DNA of 64,000 bases from Vibrio casei. Lineage in GTDB: Bacteria > Pseudomonadota > Gammaproteobacteria > Enterobacterales > Vibrionaceae. Shown here piece by piece: positions 9,338 to 18,248 of the stretch. The stretch lies in the NCBI RefSeq assembly GCF_002218025.2, contig NZ_AP018680.1:868001-932000 (forward strand), in the 5' to 3' direction. A program made the position numbers and the translations under genes. Position 1 is the stretch's first letter; each line of letters begins with the position of its first letter. The notes beneath the pieces were generated by a model that saw nothing but the letters and a program-made list of their open reading frames with translations, had not been told where the DNA came from and ran no database searches.

Positions 9338-9382
9338 TAACTTCAGCGTGTAATTGACATGATTTAAGATCGAACCTATCGA

Positions 9383-11377
9383 TTAATGCTTTTGTCCGCG
9401 AATCAGCAAGAGCAAGAAATAACTTCCTCCTACTACCGAAACGACAGTACCTGCGGCGATTTGCATCGGGAATAAAATACTTTGACCAATCCAATCGGCG
9501 ATTAACATGAGTAACCCACCGGCTAAAGCTGCAATAATGAGCTGAGCGCGGGCTTGTTTAGCTCCGAGCATGACTGCCATGTGCGGGGCGAGTAACCCGA
9601 CGAAAGCAACGGGTCCCATAGTCGTAGTCACCAGTGCACACAAGAGTGCCACACTGCATAATAAGATAACGCTGGTAGCTTGGACATTCAGACCACGAGC
9701 GGCTGCAAATTGTCTGCCAGCGGAAATTAAAGTAAGCCAACGAGAAACCGCTACCAAACCTATAAATATAATTGCCACACTAACGCCAAGCACTAATGCG
9801 CCAGAGCCTGTGACTCGGTAAGTGGAGCCTGCTAGCCAATTGATGATGGTGTAACTGTCTTGTGTTCCTTTGGCTAAAGCAAATTGCACGAGAGATTCAA
9901 TTAAAGCGGTAAGCGCGATGCCAATTAACACCATGCTTGAAGGGGCAAATTGATTTTTGCGCCCAAGCACTAAAAGCAGCATTAATACCAACATACTCCC
10001 ACCAAAAGCCACCAATGAGCCAGAAGCAAAAATATTGGCGCCAAAAAAGACACTGGCACCCACTAACGCAAAAGTAGCCCCTGCGGAAATTCCAAGAATA
10101 TCGGGGCTGGCAAGTGGATTATAAATTAAACGTTGAAGGACGGTGCCTGCGGCGGCGAGTGCGACACCTGCCGCAAGGGCAGTCACAAAGCGAGGCCAAC
10201 GTAGATCCCAATTAAAGGCATCAGGAATCGCCCAATATAACCCGTCATTGCTCATGGAAACGGTCGTACTAATTAATAACATGAATACAGTGGCTACGAG
10301 CAAAGTGGGAAGGGTCCAAGACGAGAGTTGGGCTTTACTTGGTGGTAATTTGATGGAAATTTGGTCTTGTGCTTTTAAGGCTCTACGGCTAAACCACACC
10401 AAAGCTGGTGCACCAATGGCGGCTGCAGTTGTACCACTTGGGATCATTTCAAGAGTAAATTGGCTGATTAGTAATGCCAGAATATCCGTTAACATTAATG
10501 CCATACTGCCAATAAGCATGCTGGTATAAAGTTCAGATTTTGGGGTTCTAGCCCCAATGGCTCGGGCGATATTAGGGGAGAGTAAACCAATAAAACTGAT
10601 CACACCAACCGCTGTAATTGAAGCGGAAACTAACCATAAACCAAGCCCAATCAACACGATGAAATACGGTATAACATTTAAGCCACGAGCGGCAGCGCCT
10701 TGGTGGCCTAATCGCATTAAACTTAAAATTCGCGGCGCAAGAATCACTAGAGGTAACGCCACGGATAAGCGAGGAAGAAGCCAGTGAACCATGTCCCAGC
10801 CATTTTGCGCTAAATCGCCCGCTCCCCAAATAAAGACATTCTTTGCGTATTGATCATTTAATAAAATAATAGAAGTGGCGATGGCACCAAACAGTATATT
10901 AACCACCATGCCAGATAAGATGAGTGGTAGGCCCGTAATATTCTTTGGCCCTGCAATGGTAATGACTAAGCCCATCGCAAATATGGCTCCGACCATGGCT
11001 AAAAGTGCCATGTGATCGGCAGCTAATCCGGGGAACCAAACATTGGCTACGATTAATGCTAACCATGCACCAGAGGAGGTGCCAAGGGTCAAAGGAGAGG
11101 TCAGTGAGTTTTGAGTAAGCTGTTGCATTAAAGAGCCGACTAACCCCAGCATTGCTCCAACCATAATCGCCATTAGTAAGCGTGGCAGCTGTGCATACAC
11201 AAAATTGAAATCCGCAAACTCTTGTGGTTCTGCTCCTTTCAGTAAGTGCCACTGTTGAACCACGGATAACTCATCACCAAGTTGTAGGGTCGCAAAAGCG
11301 ATCAGTATAAAACTAATAATAATGGTGAAGAATAACGTCGGGCGAAAGGGAAGCATAACTGGTTCTCGTGGTTCCAT
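9383..11377 (-). CDS. fhuB: Ferric hydroxamate ABC transporter permease FhuB
   Basis: A polytopic protein of about 664 residues made of two fused BtuC-type permease halves, as in E. coli FhuB (660 residues). Each half has the LPRLL/WPRFV start, the NPLxSP-type element (NSLTSPLTLG; NPLASPDILG) and the cytoplasmic coupling motif (GLLSPNIARAIGA; GLLAPHMAVMLGA) that contacts the ATPase FhuC. It forms the inner-membrane channel for iron(III)-hydroxamates. It is the last gene of fhuA-fhuC-fhuD-fhuB, 113 bases after fhuD. The start is uncertain: an ATG at 11377 is used, with an in-frame ATG at 11356 as the alternative. Confidence 0.93.
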   Translation of the reverse strand: MEPREPVMLPFRPTLFFTIIISFILIAFATLQLGDELSVVQQWHLLKGAEPQEFADFNFVYAQLPRLLMAIMVGAMLGLVGSLMQQLTQNSLTSPLTLGTSSGAWLALIVANVWFPGLAADHMALLAMVGAIFAMGLVITIAGPKNITGLPLILSGMVVNILFGAIATSIILLNDQYAKNVFIWGAGDLAQNGWDMVHWLLPRLSVALPLVILAPRILSLMRLGHQGAAARGLNVIPYFIVLIGLGLWLVSASITAVGVISFIGLLSPNIARAIGARTPKSELYTSMLIGSMALMLTDILALLISQFTLEMIPSGTTAAAIGAPALVWFSRRALKAQDQISIKLPPSKAQLSSWTLPTLLVATVFMLLISTTVSMSNDGLYWAIPDAFNWDLRWPRFVTALAAGVALAAAGTVLQRLIYNPLASPDILGISAGATFALVGASVFFGANIFASGSLVAFGGSMLVLMLLLVLGRKNQFAPSSMVLIGIALTALIESLVQFALAKGTQDSYTIINWLAGSTYRVTGSGALVLGVSVAIIFIGLVAVSRWLTLISAGRQFAAARGLNVQATSVILLCSVALLCALVTTTMGPVAFVGLLAPHMAVMLGAKQARAQLIIAALAGGLLMLIADWIGQSILFPMQIAAGTVVSVVGGSYFLLLLIRGQKH

Positions 11378-11467
11378 TTTCGTCACTTGAAAAAATCACT
11401 ACATTCTTTCGAGTAACGAGAAACATTTTTCTTAATAATAAGTGTGTTAAATATTTACCTTAAGGTC

Positions 11468-11492
11468 TATACCCAACAAACTTGGGTTTATA
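11468..11492. repeat. Vibrio-type TATACCCAA/TTGGGT(T)TATA stem-loop
   Basis: TATACCCAA, a 5-base loop, then TTGGGTTTATA (one bulged T). It lies just after the fhuD stop and before fhuB, so the hairpin would be in the operon mRNA. A longer relative sits at 51508-51552. Confidence 0.55.
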
Positions 11493-11498
11493 CCCTAG

Positions 11499-12425
11499 TT
11501 ACTTCGATGTCGGCTTTAATTCCAACAAACTTTTTGTTATCGATTCTGCTATGTATTCCATCGATATGGCACCACCGTAATTCCATACTGCATCTGCTTC
11601 GTTTACATGCCCATTTCGAACAAATGGCATGGCTTTCCATAGCATGGATTTATTGAGCTGTTCACTCTGCTGTTTGGTAAATGGACCAAAATAAATCACA
11701 TAACCTTCTGTTACATGCTGTAGGTCGGTCATGCGCTTTTGAACAATACCCCATTCCTTAGCCGGTTGGGGTAAAGCCGTTGTTAAACCAAGTTGATGAA
11801 GTACATAGTCGGTTGTGGAGTTTTCCGCATACAGATAAACCGTTGTTTGGTTGGCAAAACGCATCGCGGCGACGCTTGGCATATTGCCTTTGAATACGCT
11901 TTCAAGTTGTACTTTCAGTTCGGTAAAACGTTGTTGCATTTGATTGAGCTTTTGCTCTGCCAGTTCAGTTTTTCCCACCACGTGAGCAATGTTTTTAAAA
12001 TTATTGATAGCGGCTTGAGCGCTGTTTTGCTCAGCATTGTAGGTTTGGTAATACAATACAGGTGCGATGGTTTGCAATCGTGGGATAAGGTCTTTTTGTG
12101 GTGATGCAGCCAAAATGAGATCAGGCTTTAATGCGGCTAGCTTTTCCATGTTAGGTTCTGCTCGTGTTCCTAAGTCTTCCACTGATTTAGGAATAGCGGG
12201 TTTGACGACCCATGTGGTGTAATCTTTAATATTAGGCACCCCAACAGGTACCACATCCAGTTCAATCAATTGTTCAGCCAAGTCCCAGTTTAAAGCCACA
12301 ATACGTTTAGGCGTTTCAGGTAATTGATGCTGACCAAGGCTGTCTGTGGCAGTGATAGCAGCCTGAGAGGTTAGGGTGAACAATGTGACGAAAATGAGCC
12401 CAATAATACGAATAATGTTATTCAT
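11499..12425 (-). CDS. fhuD: Ferric hydroxamate periplasmic binding protein FhuD
   Basis: A 308-residue periplasmic binding protein of the FhuD/BtuF type. A signal peptide (residues 1-22, ending SQA) has no lipobox, so the protein is soluble in the periplasm. The sequence then follows FhuD: PKRIVALNWDLAEQLIELDVVPVGV near the N-terminus, LGTRAEPNMEKLAALKPDLI, and the YGGAISMEYIAESI C-terminal helix. It delivers iron-hydroxamate to FhuB/FhuC. The ribosome binding site AAGG stands 7 bases before the ATG. It is the third gene of the operon. Confidence 0.92.
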   Translation of the reverse strand: MNNIIRIIGLIFVTLFTLTSQAAITATDSLGQHQLPETPKRIVALNWDLAEQLIELDVVPVGVPNIKDYTTWVVKPAIPKSVEDLGTRAEPNMEKLAALKPDLILAASPQKDLIPRLQTIAPVLYYQTYNAEQNSAQAAINNFKNIAHVVGKTELAEQKLNQMQQRFTELKVQLESVFKGNMPSVAAMRFANQTTVYLYAENSTTDYVLHQLGLTTALPQPAKEWGIVQKRMTDLQHVTEGYVIYFGPFTKQQSEQLNKSMLWKAMPFVRNGHVNEADAVWNYGGAISMEYIAESITKSLLELKPTSK

Positions 12426-12444
12426 GAAAAAACCTTAAAAAATA

Positions 12445-12459
12445 TCATTTTGAAAATGA
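12445..12459. promoter_or_regulatory. 15-base perfect palindrome upstream of fhuD
   Basis: TCATTTT-G-AAAATGA, a 7-1-7 palindrome 20 bases before the fhuD start in the fhuC-fhuD gap. The spacing is like that of Fur sites, but the arms are not a good Fur match. It could be an operator or chance in AT-rich DNA. Confidence 0.25.
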
Positions 12460-12582
12460 GGAGACAGTACACCTGATTGTTCTTATTAATAAAATCGAGA
12501 TCCTGACTCTACTTTGCTTGGGACTATGTGTCGAAGGGCAGGCTATTGATCGATTAATAAGTTTTTTTAGTGGAGGTAACAC

Positions 12583-13353
12583 TTAAACCACCACTGCTAT
12601 TTTTTGTTCCGTCTGCTTAGGATGATCCAATAGTTTAATATCGGTTTGATACAGTTCTGTGAGTCTTTGTTCATCAAAGAGCAGTGACTTCTCACCGCTA
12701 AATTCAATTTTCCCTTGTTTTAACGCCACAATATGAGTGGCGTAGCGCAGAGCTAAATTGAGATCATGCAGAATAACTAAAATTCCGCAGCCGGTGTCTT
12801 GATTAAGAGTTTGAAGCAAGTCCATTAGATGATATTGATGATGAATGTCGAGCGCGGATGTTGGCTCATCTAAGATTAAAACAGGTGATTGTTGGGCGAG
12901 TAACATAGCGACCCATGCGCGTTGGCGTTCACCACCAGAGAGTTTATCAGCTAGATTGTTGGCGTATTGTTTTATTCCCGTTTTGACCATTGCTTCACGA
13001 ATAATCTCTTCATCGTTATTTTGCCAACGACCAAATACGCCACGCCAAGGAAAACGGCCTAAGCGCACCAGCTCTTGGACGGTTAGCCCTGCAACGTCGG
13101 GAAGTTTTTGAGGTAGAAACGCAATTTCTCTAGCGAGTTGTTTTTGCGACAAAGCATGAATAGGCGTGTTATTAAGTGTGACATTCCCTGAATCCGCTTG
13201 TGTTTGACCTGAAAGCAAGTTAACCAAAGTCGATTTACCGCTGCCATTGTGTCCTAGGATGATGGTAAAACCGTTACTTGGGATCGACAAATTATCAACC
13301 GATAAAATGTCGCGATTATCTCGGTGCACTCGTACTTGGTTTAGTTCAAACAT
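12583..13353 (-). CDS. fhuC: Ferric hydroxamate ABC transporter ATPase FhuC
   Basis: A 256-residue ATPase that powers FhuB. It has Walker A GHNGSGKST (about 33-41), Q-loop FLPQKLP, a GLTVQELVRLGRFPWRG segment typical of FhuC/FecE, signature LSGGERQRAW, Walker B VLILDEPTSALD and switch His in VILHDLNLALRYA. The ATG at 13353 (MFELNQVRV) is chosen over upstream ATGs because the fold begins there. It is the second gene of the operon, preceded by a strong hairpin after fhuA. Confidence 0.93.
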   Translation of the reverse strand: MFELNQVRVHRDNRDILSVDNLSIPSNGFTIILGHNGSGKSTLVNLLSGQTQADSGNVTLNNTPIHALSQKQLAREIAFLPQKLPDVAGLTVQELVRLGRFPWRGVFGRWQNNDEEIIREAMVKTGIKQYANNLADKLSGGERQRAWVAMLLAQQSPVLILDEPTSALDIHHQYHLMDLLQTLNQDTGCGILVILHDLNLALRYATHIVALKQGKIEFSGEKSLLFDEQRLTELYQTDIKLLDHPKQTEQKIAVVV

Positions 13354-13380
13354 CCGCGTTTCTCTTACCATAAAATAATG

Positions 13381-13411
13381 ACGAACCTTGCCAAATATGA
13401 GCAAGGTTCGT
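13381..13411 (-). terminator. Strong hairpin between fhuA and fhuC
   Basis: ACGAACCTTGC (13381-13391) and GCAAGGTTCGT (13401-13411) form a perfect 11-bp stem with a 9-base loop. On the leftward transcript it is followed by CATTATTTTATGG rather than a clean U tract. A leaky terminator or mRNA-stabilising hairpin that lowers fhuCDB relative to fhuA is the likely role. Confidence 0.6.
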
Positions 13412-13465
13412 TAGGCTTTTTAAGCCCCGTCTATGGGCTATATATTGACCAGTGGGCGTGTCAGT

Positions 13466-15568
13466 TTACCAGCGGTAGTTTAGCGTCGCTGTTGTTGTCA
13501 TCTCTTCACCGTAATAACAGTAGTAATCACAGCTTGCCACATATTCTTTGTTGGTTAAATTATTAACATTCACCTGAGCACGCCATTTTGGTGTGATGTC
13601 ATAACGAGCCATCGCATCAAATAACGTAACACTTGGTACATTTAGCGTACCAGCACCATCGGAAGTATGGCCAACCGAGCTGCCCATATAGCGAGCGCCA
13701 GCGCCGACGATAAAGCTATCTAAGCCTAGGTGAGAAAAGTCATATTCCAACCAAGTTGATGCCATGTTTCGTGGGATCAGCGGCGTACGAATTGGATCGG
13801 TACCTGCACTCATGTCTGTTTTTGCATCGGTATAAGTGTAGTTTGCACGTGCTAATAAGGCATCGGTGACATAAAAAGTAGCATCAAGTTCAACGCCTTG
13901 AGAAGTCAGCTCACCACTTTGTGTCGCAACACTTTGAGTGGTGACCAAGCCATTTTTCTGGGTAATATCAAACCAAGCTAAATTAAAGTAGCCATTGATA
14001 AAACTAGGTTCATACTTGAAACCAGCTTCGGTTTGTTGTCCTTCTAGTGGTTTATAAGCATTACCCGTTGTAGGGTCAATAGAAGCAATGACTTCGAATG
14101 ATTCGTCATAGCTGATATATGGCGTTAAGCCAAAATCAGACACGTACATTAAGCCACCGCTTAGTGCAAAGTTGGTGTTATGAATGTCTTCTTTTGCTGA
14201 ACCACTTTCATTTTCTAGACGAACAATATCATAGCGGCCCCCGACTTTTACAATCCATTTCTGGTCTAATTTAACTTGTTGCTGAGCATAAAAGCCCGCT
14301 TGACCTTTAGTGATATCGACTGGGGTCGCTCGGTCATCAATTGGTTGATAGTTACCGTAGACAGGATTAAACGAGTTGATATTACCGGTTGTACCACCAA
14401 ATCCAGTTCCCCAATCATCGGCTTCCATACTGTCATTGGAATAACGTTGTAAATCAACACCAAATAAGAATGTATTCTCGGTGCGAGCCGTACTCCAGTT
14501 TGCAATCGCTTGGTTATCCATACTGTAAGAATCGGTGGTTCCATCACGATAAACGATACCACGGGCTAAATCAGAACTGGTTTCGCTACCGAAGGCATAG
14601 GTGCTACGAAGTAATAAATCAGTATGGGCATAACGCGTGTTTTGCTTGAACTGCCAAACATCATTGAAGTGATGCTCGAATTCATAGGCAATAGAAAGCT
14701 GTGTGTTTTCATTTTTGTCGTAGCCAGGCTCGCCAAGGTTAGTACTTGGATCTAGCTTGCCTTCAGGTGTATCAATAAGCGTACCGTAAGCAGGTTTAAA
14801 TGGATTCGTTGGAACACCATCATCTTGCTTATAAGACACTAAAAAAGTTAAAGAGGTATCTGGGCTGATATCCCAAGCTAAGCTAGGGGCAAGATAAACA
14901 CGGTTGGTGTCGGTGTCATCTAACATGCCGTCACGTTCACTCATCATGCCTACCAAACGAAAACGAACATCACCATCATCGTCGACAAAACTGGTGACAT
15001 CAACACCAATTTGTTGCTGATTATTATTACCTACTTGAAGTTGGACTAACCCACCTTCGGTATAACCCGGTCTTTTTGATACCGCATTCACTACGCCACC
15101 CGGAGGCGCTTCACCGTATAAAATCGCTGAAGGCCCTTTGAGCACTTCGATTTGCTCTAAACCAAAAGGTTCTAATGTCCAAGTATAATAACCAACATTA
15201 TAAAGACGGTTTCCATCTAGATAAGTTGCCGCATCAAAACCACGGATCTTAAACCAATCGGTATCATTATCTGATCCATAAGGTTGAGTCATGACACCGG
15301 GTTGATAGCGCAGTGCTTCATCTAATTTAGTCGGCTGTTGAATAGAAAGTTGGTCTTGATCAATGACGGACACACTGCGAGGTGTTTCAGCAAGAGGGGT
15401 TTCAACTTTTAAGGCCGAAGCTGTGACCGTGATAGTGTCGAGTTGATCACTGTTGACATTATCTTCAGCAAAAGTGGGTAATGCGAAAAGAGCAAAAGAT
15501 AAACCTAGTGTTGGCCGAAAAGTACGAGTAATGGCTTTTGATAAAAGAGTAGGGGAGAGCGATGTCAT
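13466..15568 (-). CDS. fhuA: FhuA-like TonB-dependent ferric siderophore receptor
   Basis: A 700-residue outer-membrane receptor of the siderophore (FhuA/FcuA) family. A signal peptide ends at TFA, and a TonB box DTITVTAS follows. The plug domain has PRSVSVIDQDQL, WFKIRGFDAATYLDGNRL, LEQIEVLKGPSAILYGEAPPGGVVNAVSKRP. The barrel ends in LNYRW with a C-terminal aromatic. A Cys pair close to the end (CDYYC) may form a loop disulphide. Its place at the head of fhuCDB supports a hydroxamate (ferrichrome-like) substrate, though the exact ligand cannot be read. The ATG at 15568 has GGA 7 bases upstream; an in-frame ATG at 15580 is the alternative. Confidence 0.85.
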   Translation of the reverse strand: MTSLSPTLLSKAITRTFRPTLGLSFALFALPTFAEDNVNSDQLDTITVTASALKVETPLAETPRSVSVIDQDQLSIQQPTKLDEALRYQPGVMTQPYGSDNDTDWFKIRGFDAATYLDGNRLYNVGYYTWTLEPFGLEQIEVLKGPSAILYGEAPPGGVVNAVSKRPGYTEGGLVQLQVGNNNQQQIGVDVTSFVDDDGDVRFRLVGMMSERDGMLDDTDTNRVYLAPSLAWDISPDTSLTFLVSYKQDDGVPTNPFKPAYGTLIDTPEGKLDPSTNLGEPGYDKNENTQLSIAYEFEHHFNDVWQFKQNTRYAHTDLLLRSTYAFGSETSSDLARGIVYRDGTTDSYSMDNQAIANWSTARTENTFLFGVDLQRYSNDSMEADDWGTGFGGTTGNINSFNPVYGNYQPIDDRATPVDITKGQAGFYAQQQVKLDQKWIVKVGGRYDIVRLENESGSAKEDIHNTNFALSGGLMYVSDFGLTPYISYDESFEVIASIDPTTGNAYKPLEGQQTEAGFKYEPSFINGYFNLAWFDITQKNGLVTTQSVATQSGELTSQGVELDATFYVTDALLARANYTYTDAKTDMSAGTDPIRTPLIPRNMASTWLEYDFSHLGLDSFIVGAGARYMGSSVGHTSDGAGTLNVPSVTLFDAMARYDITPKWRAQVNVNNLTNKEYVASCDYYCYYGEEMTTTATLNYRW

Positions 15569-15597
15569 GAGATAGTCCATTAAAGTTATATGCAATT

Positions 15598-15620
15598 ACA
15601 ATTGATAATTGTTACTATTC
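15598..15620. promoter_or_regulatory. Candidate Fur box upstream of fhuA
   Basis: ACAATTGATAATTGTTACTATTC contains hexamers close to the Fur NAT(A/T)AT array (GATAAT, then TTAC, TATTC). It lies about 30 bases before fhuA, where a Fur operator is expected for a siderophore receptor. It might also serve the divergent exporter gene. The match is partial. Confidence 0.4.
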
Positions 15621-15853
15621 GTAATCTTATTGTGTTGCGTAATGAATTTCTAGCGTTAATTAAAAATTATTAATAAAACTGTAATTACAATGATCAAAAT
15701 CAACAGTGGGTAGGCAAAGCAACTTTTTAGCTTTATCATACGGACAGCAATGAGGGCATTGTTATTGGTAATGACGTGACCCTCTCGTTTACTCTATGAT
15801 TTTCTTAAATATCCTATTTTTGAACACCATCTTTTCTCAATGGAATCCTTTTT

Positions 15854-17719
15854 ATGTTCAAGTTTTTTGAAGGACTAACGTCCGCCTTTCCAAAGGATAA
15901 GGTAGAAACACCTCCGAATACGTTATTTGCATTTTGTATGCACTATAGCCGCGATTTTTTGTGGCCAATTCTTTTTATGTCGATCTTGAGTGCTTGTATT
16001 GCGATTATTGAAGTTTCTTTAATGGCCTTTATGGGCTCGATAGTCGATATGCTGTCTAACCACACGCCTGAAACATTATGGGATGCTGAAGGAACACGTA
16101 TTATTGGTATGGGTTTGGTAATTATTGTGGTGATTCCGGTTGTGGGGTTTTTCCATTCAATGATCATGCACCAAACTTTATTAGGCAATTTTCCAATGTC
16201 AGTTCGCTGGTTAGCCCACCGTTATTTACTCAATCAAAGTGTCACGTTTTATCAAGATGATTTTGCAGGACGAATTGCAACCAAAGTGATGCAAACTTCG
16301 CTCGCTATCCGTGAAACCGTGATGAAATTTGCTGATATGTTGGTTTACATTACGGTGTATTTTGTTTCGATGTTTGTTTTGATGGCAAAAGCCGATTTAT
16401 GGCTAATGGTTCCGGTTATTATTTGGTTGATTGCGTATGTGTTAACGCAAGTTTATTTTGTACCAAAAATGAAACGCATCGCGACCGCACAAGCCGATGC
16501 TCGCTCTTTAATGACGGGAAGAATTGTTGATAGTTACACTAATATCGCGACAGTGAAGTTGTTCTCACACACTAACCGTGAGACAGAATATGCAGAGAAA
16601 GGCATGCAGTCTTTCTTACAAACGGTGTATGCGCAAATGCGTATGGCAACGGTCTTTCTGTTTAGTATTGATATGCTTAACTATTTATTACTCTTCTCGG
16701 TGGCGGCATTGTCGATTGGGTTGTGGATGAATAGTATGATCACGGTCGGGGCGATTGCGGTGGCCATTAGCTTAGCTTTGCGTATTCAAGGTATGTCTAA
16801 ATGGATCATGTGGGAAATAAGCGCCATTTTTGAAAATATTGGTACAGTGGTTGATGGTATGAACACATTATCCAAACCAGTAAGTACACAAGATATTGAT
16901 CAAGCGCCTGCATTAGAAGTGAAAAATGGTGGTATTGAATTCGACCATGTCAGCTTCCATTATGGTGAAAAAGAAAAAGGTGTGATTGATGACTTACATT
17001 TCACTATTAAGCCAGGTGAAAAAGTAGGGTTAGTGGGTCGTTCTGGGGCTGGTAAATCGACATTAGTGAATTTATTACTGCGTTTTTATGATTTAGAGAG
17101 CGGGACTATTCGTATCGACGGCCAAGATATTTCCAAAGTGAAGCAAGATTCACTTCGTGGCAATATTGGTATGATTACTCAAGATACGTCATTACTTCAT
17201 CGTAGTATTCGGGACAATATTTTGTATGGCCGCCCAGACGCAACAGAAGCCGAGTTATTATCTGCTACGACCCAAGCTCATGCTCATGAGTTTATTGCCG
17301 ACTTAACGGATACCTTTGGGAATGTCGGTTATGATGCGCAAGTGGGGGAGCGTGGTGTGAAGCTCTCTGGTGGTCAGCGTCAACGTATAGCAATTTCTCG
17401 AGTATTATTAAAAGATGCCCCAATCCTTATTATGGATGAAGCAACTTCCGCACTTGACTCTGAAGTAGAAGCGGCTATTCAAGAAAGTTTATATGAATTA
17501 ATGGAAGGCAAAACGGTTATTGCTATTGCTCATCGCTTATCAACTATCGCTGCTATGGATCGCTTGATTGTGCTTGATAAAGGTCAAATACTAGAACAAG
17601 GCTCGCATCAAGAACTGATTGCTCAAGGTGGCGTTTATGCGCAATTATGGGCACACCAAACTGGTGGCTTTCTTGGTGCGGAAGAGGTTGAAAGTGATGA
17701 AGATGGTGTGAACGCTTAA
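15854..17719 (+). CDS. ABC exporter (fused membrane and ATPase domains), MsbA/multidrug type
   Basis: A 621-residue half-transporter. An N-terminal six-helix exporter domain spans about residues 35-320, with the coupling region RIATKVMQTSLAIRE. The ATPase domain has Walker A GRSGAGKST (about 396), Q-loop MITQDTSLLHRSIRDNI, signature LSGGQRQR (about 505) and Walker B ILIMDEATSALD. It acts as a dimer in the inner membrane and exports an unknown substrate. It is divergent from fhuA across a 285-base gap with a Fur-like site, so siderophore or iron-linked export is possible but unproven. A strong terminator follows. Confidence 0.88.
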   Translation: MFKFFEGLTSAFPKDKVETPPNTLFAFCMHYSRDFLWPILFMSILSACIAIIEVSLMAFMGSIVDMLSNHTPETLWDAEGTRIIGMGLVIIVVIPVVGFFHSMIMHQTLLGNFPMSVRWLAHRYLLNQSVTFYQDDFAGRIATKVMQTSLAIRETVMKFADMLVYITVYFVSMFVLMAKADLWLMVPVIIWLIAYVLTQVYFVPKMKRIATAQADARSLMTGRIVDSYTNIATVKLFSHTNRETEYAEKGMQSFLQTVYAQMRMATVFLFSIDMLNYLLLFSVAALSIGLWMNSMITVGAIAVAISLALRIQGMSKWIMWEISAIFENIGTVVDGMNTLSKPVSTQDIDQAPALEVKNGGIEFDHVSFHYGEKEKGVIDDLHFTIKPGEKVGLVGRSGAGKSTLVNLLLRFYDLESGTIRIDGQDISKVKQDSLRGNIGMITQDTSLLHRSIRDNILYGRPDATEAELLSATTQAHAHEFIADLTDTFGNVGYDAQVGERGVKLSGGQRQRIAISRVLLKDAPILIMDEATSALDSEVEAAIQESLYELMEGKTVIAIAHRLSTIAAMDRLIVLDKGQILEQGSHQELIAQGGVYAQLWAHQTGGFLGAEEVESDEDGVNA

Positions 17720-17779
17720 TGATGAGCCAAGTATTATCTTGGCTATAATGCAAAGTTTACAATGAAAGATTAAAAATCA

Positions 17780-17810
17780 GGCCAAGTAGTGTTCACTACT
17801 TGGCCTTTTG
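17780..17810. terminator. Rho-independent terminator
   Basis: GGCCAAGTAGTG (17780-17791) and CACTACTTGGCC (17794-17805) form a perfect 12-bp stem followed by TTTTGATTT. A-rich DNA on the other side means that it can also stop leftward transcription from the tRNA gene. Confidence 0.88.
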
Positions 17811-17815
17811 ATTTC

Positions 17816-17891
17816 TGGTGTCCCCTGCGAGATTCGAACTCACGTCTAAGACTTAGGAGGTCCTTGTTCTATCCAGCTGAACTAAGGGGAC
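17816..17891 (-). tRNA. tRNA-Arg (anticodon CCT)
   Basis: The leftward strand folds as a full cloverleaf: acceptor GTCCCCT/AGGGGAC, D arm GTTC...GAAC, anticodon stem AGGAC/GTCTT with loop CTCCTAA (anticodon CCT, reading AGG), variable AGAC, T arm GTGAG-TTCGAAT-CTCGC, discriminator A and an encoded CCA end at 17818-17816. It is 76 bases including CCA. Confidence 0.95.
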
Positions 17892-18248
17892 ATGTATCAA
17901 GAGAGGTTCAGGTGTTGCTAACATGACCAATTCATTTTGATGCGCGAGATAATACGGATTTTTGTAGCAAAAACCAAGTCGTAGGTTTGATTTTACCTTC
18001 TATTTTACAAGATACTAGTATTCTGGTGTCCGGTTGAGCTTGACCAGAGTTCTCGACCACTACACCTTTGCCTTTTGATTTTAAGTAAATCATTGAGTTA
18101 TTGATTGCATTTCTTACGGGGATCTATTGATTAATGGAACCGTTAACACTTTAATGAACTTTAACACGTCTAGCGTAACTTCAAGTTTTCTTGGAGTATA
18201 TTCAGCTTCTATGTATTTTGTTGTCCTGTTTTTCTATGGAAGGTTGTT
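17892..18248. other. Intergenic region between tRNA-Arg and DUF2254 gene
   Basis: A 357-base region that should hold the leftward tRNA promoter and the rightward promoter of the DUF2254 gene. The only structure seen is the tRNA-like hairpin at 18021-18066. No credible ORF is present. Confidence 0.5.
18021..18066 (-). other. tRNA-like remnant or hairpin next to tRNA-Arg
   Basis: TTCTGGTGTCC at 18021-18031 repeats the 11 bases that cover the CCA end and acceptor stem of the adjacent tRNA-Arg (17813-17823). The DNA then forms GGTGT/ACACC and GGTTGAG/CTCGACC stems. It does not fold as a complete tRNA. A decayed tRNA copy is the simplest reading, with low certainty. Confidence 0.3.

Noticed and set aside
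11444..11656. 70-codon rightward frame over the fhuD 3' end
   Set aside because: It lies opposite the conserved FhuD C-terminus.
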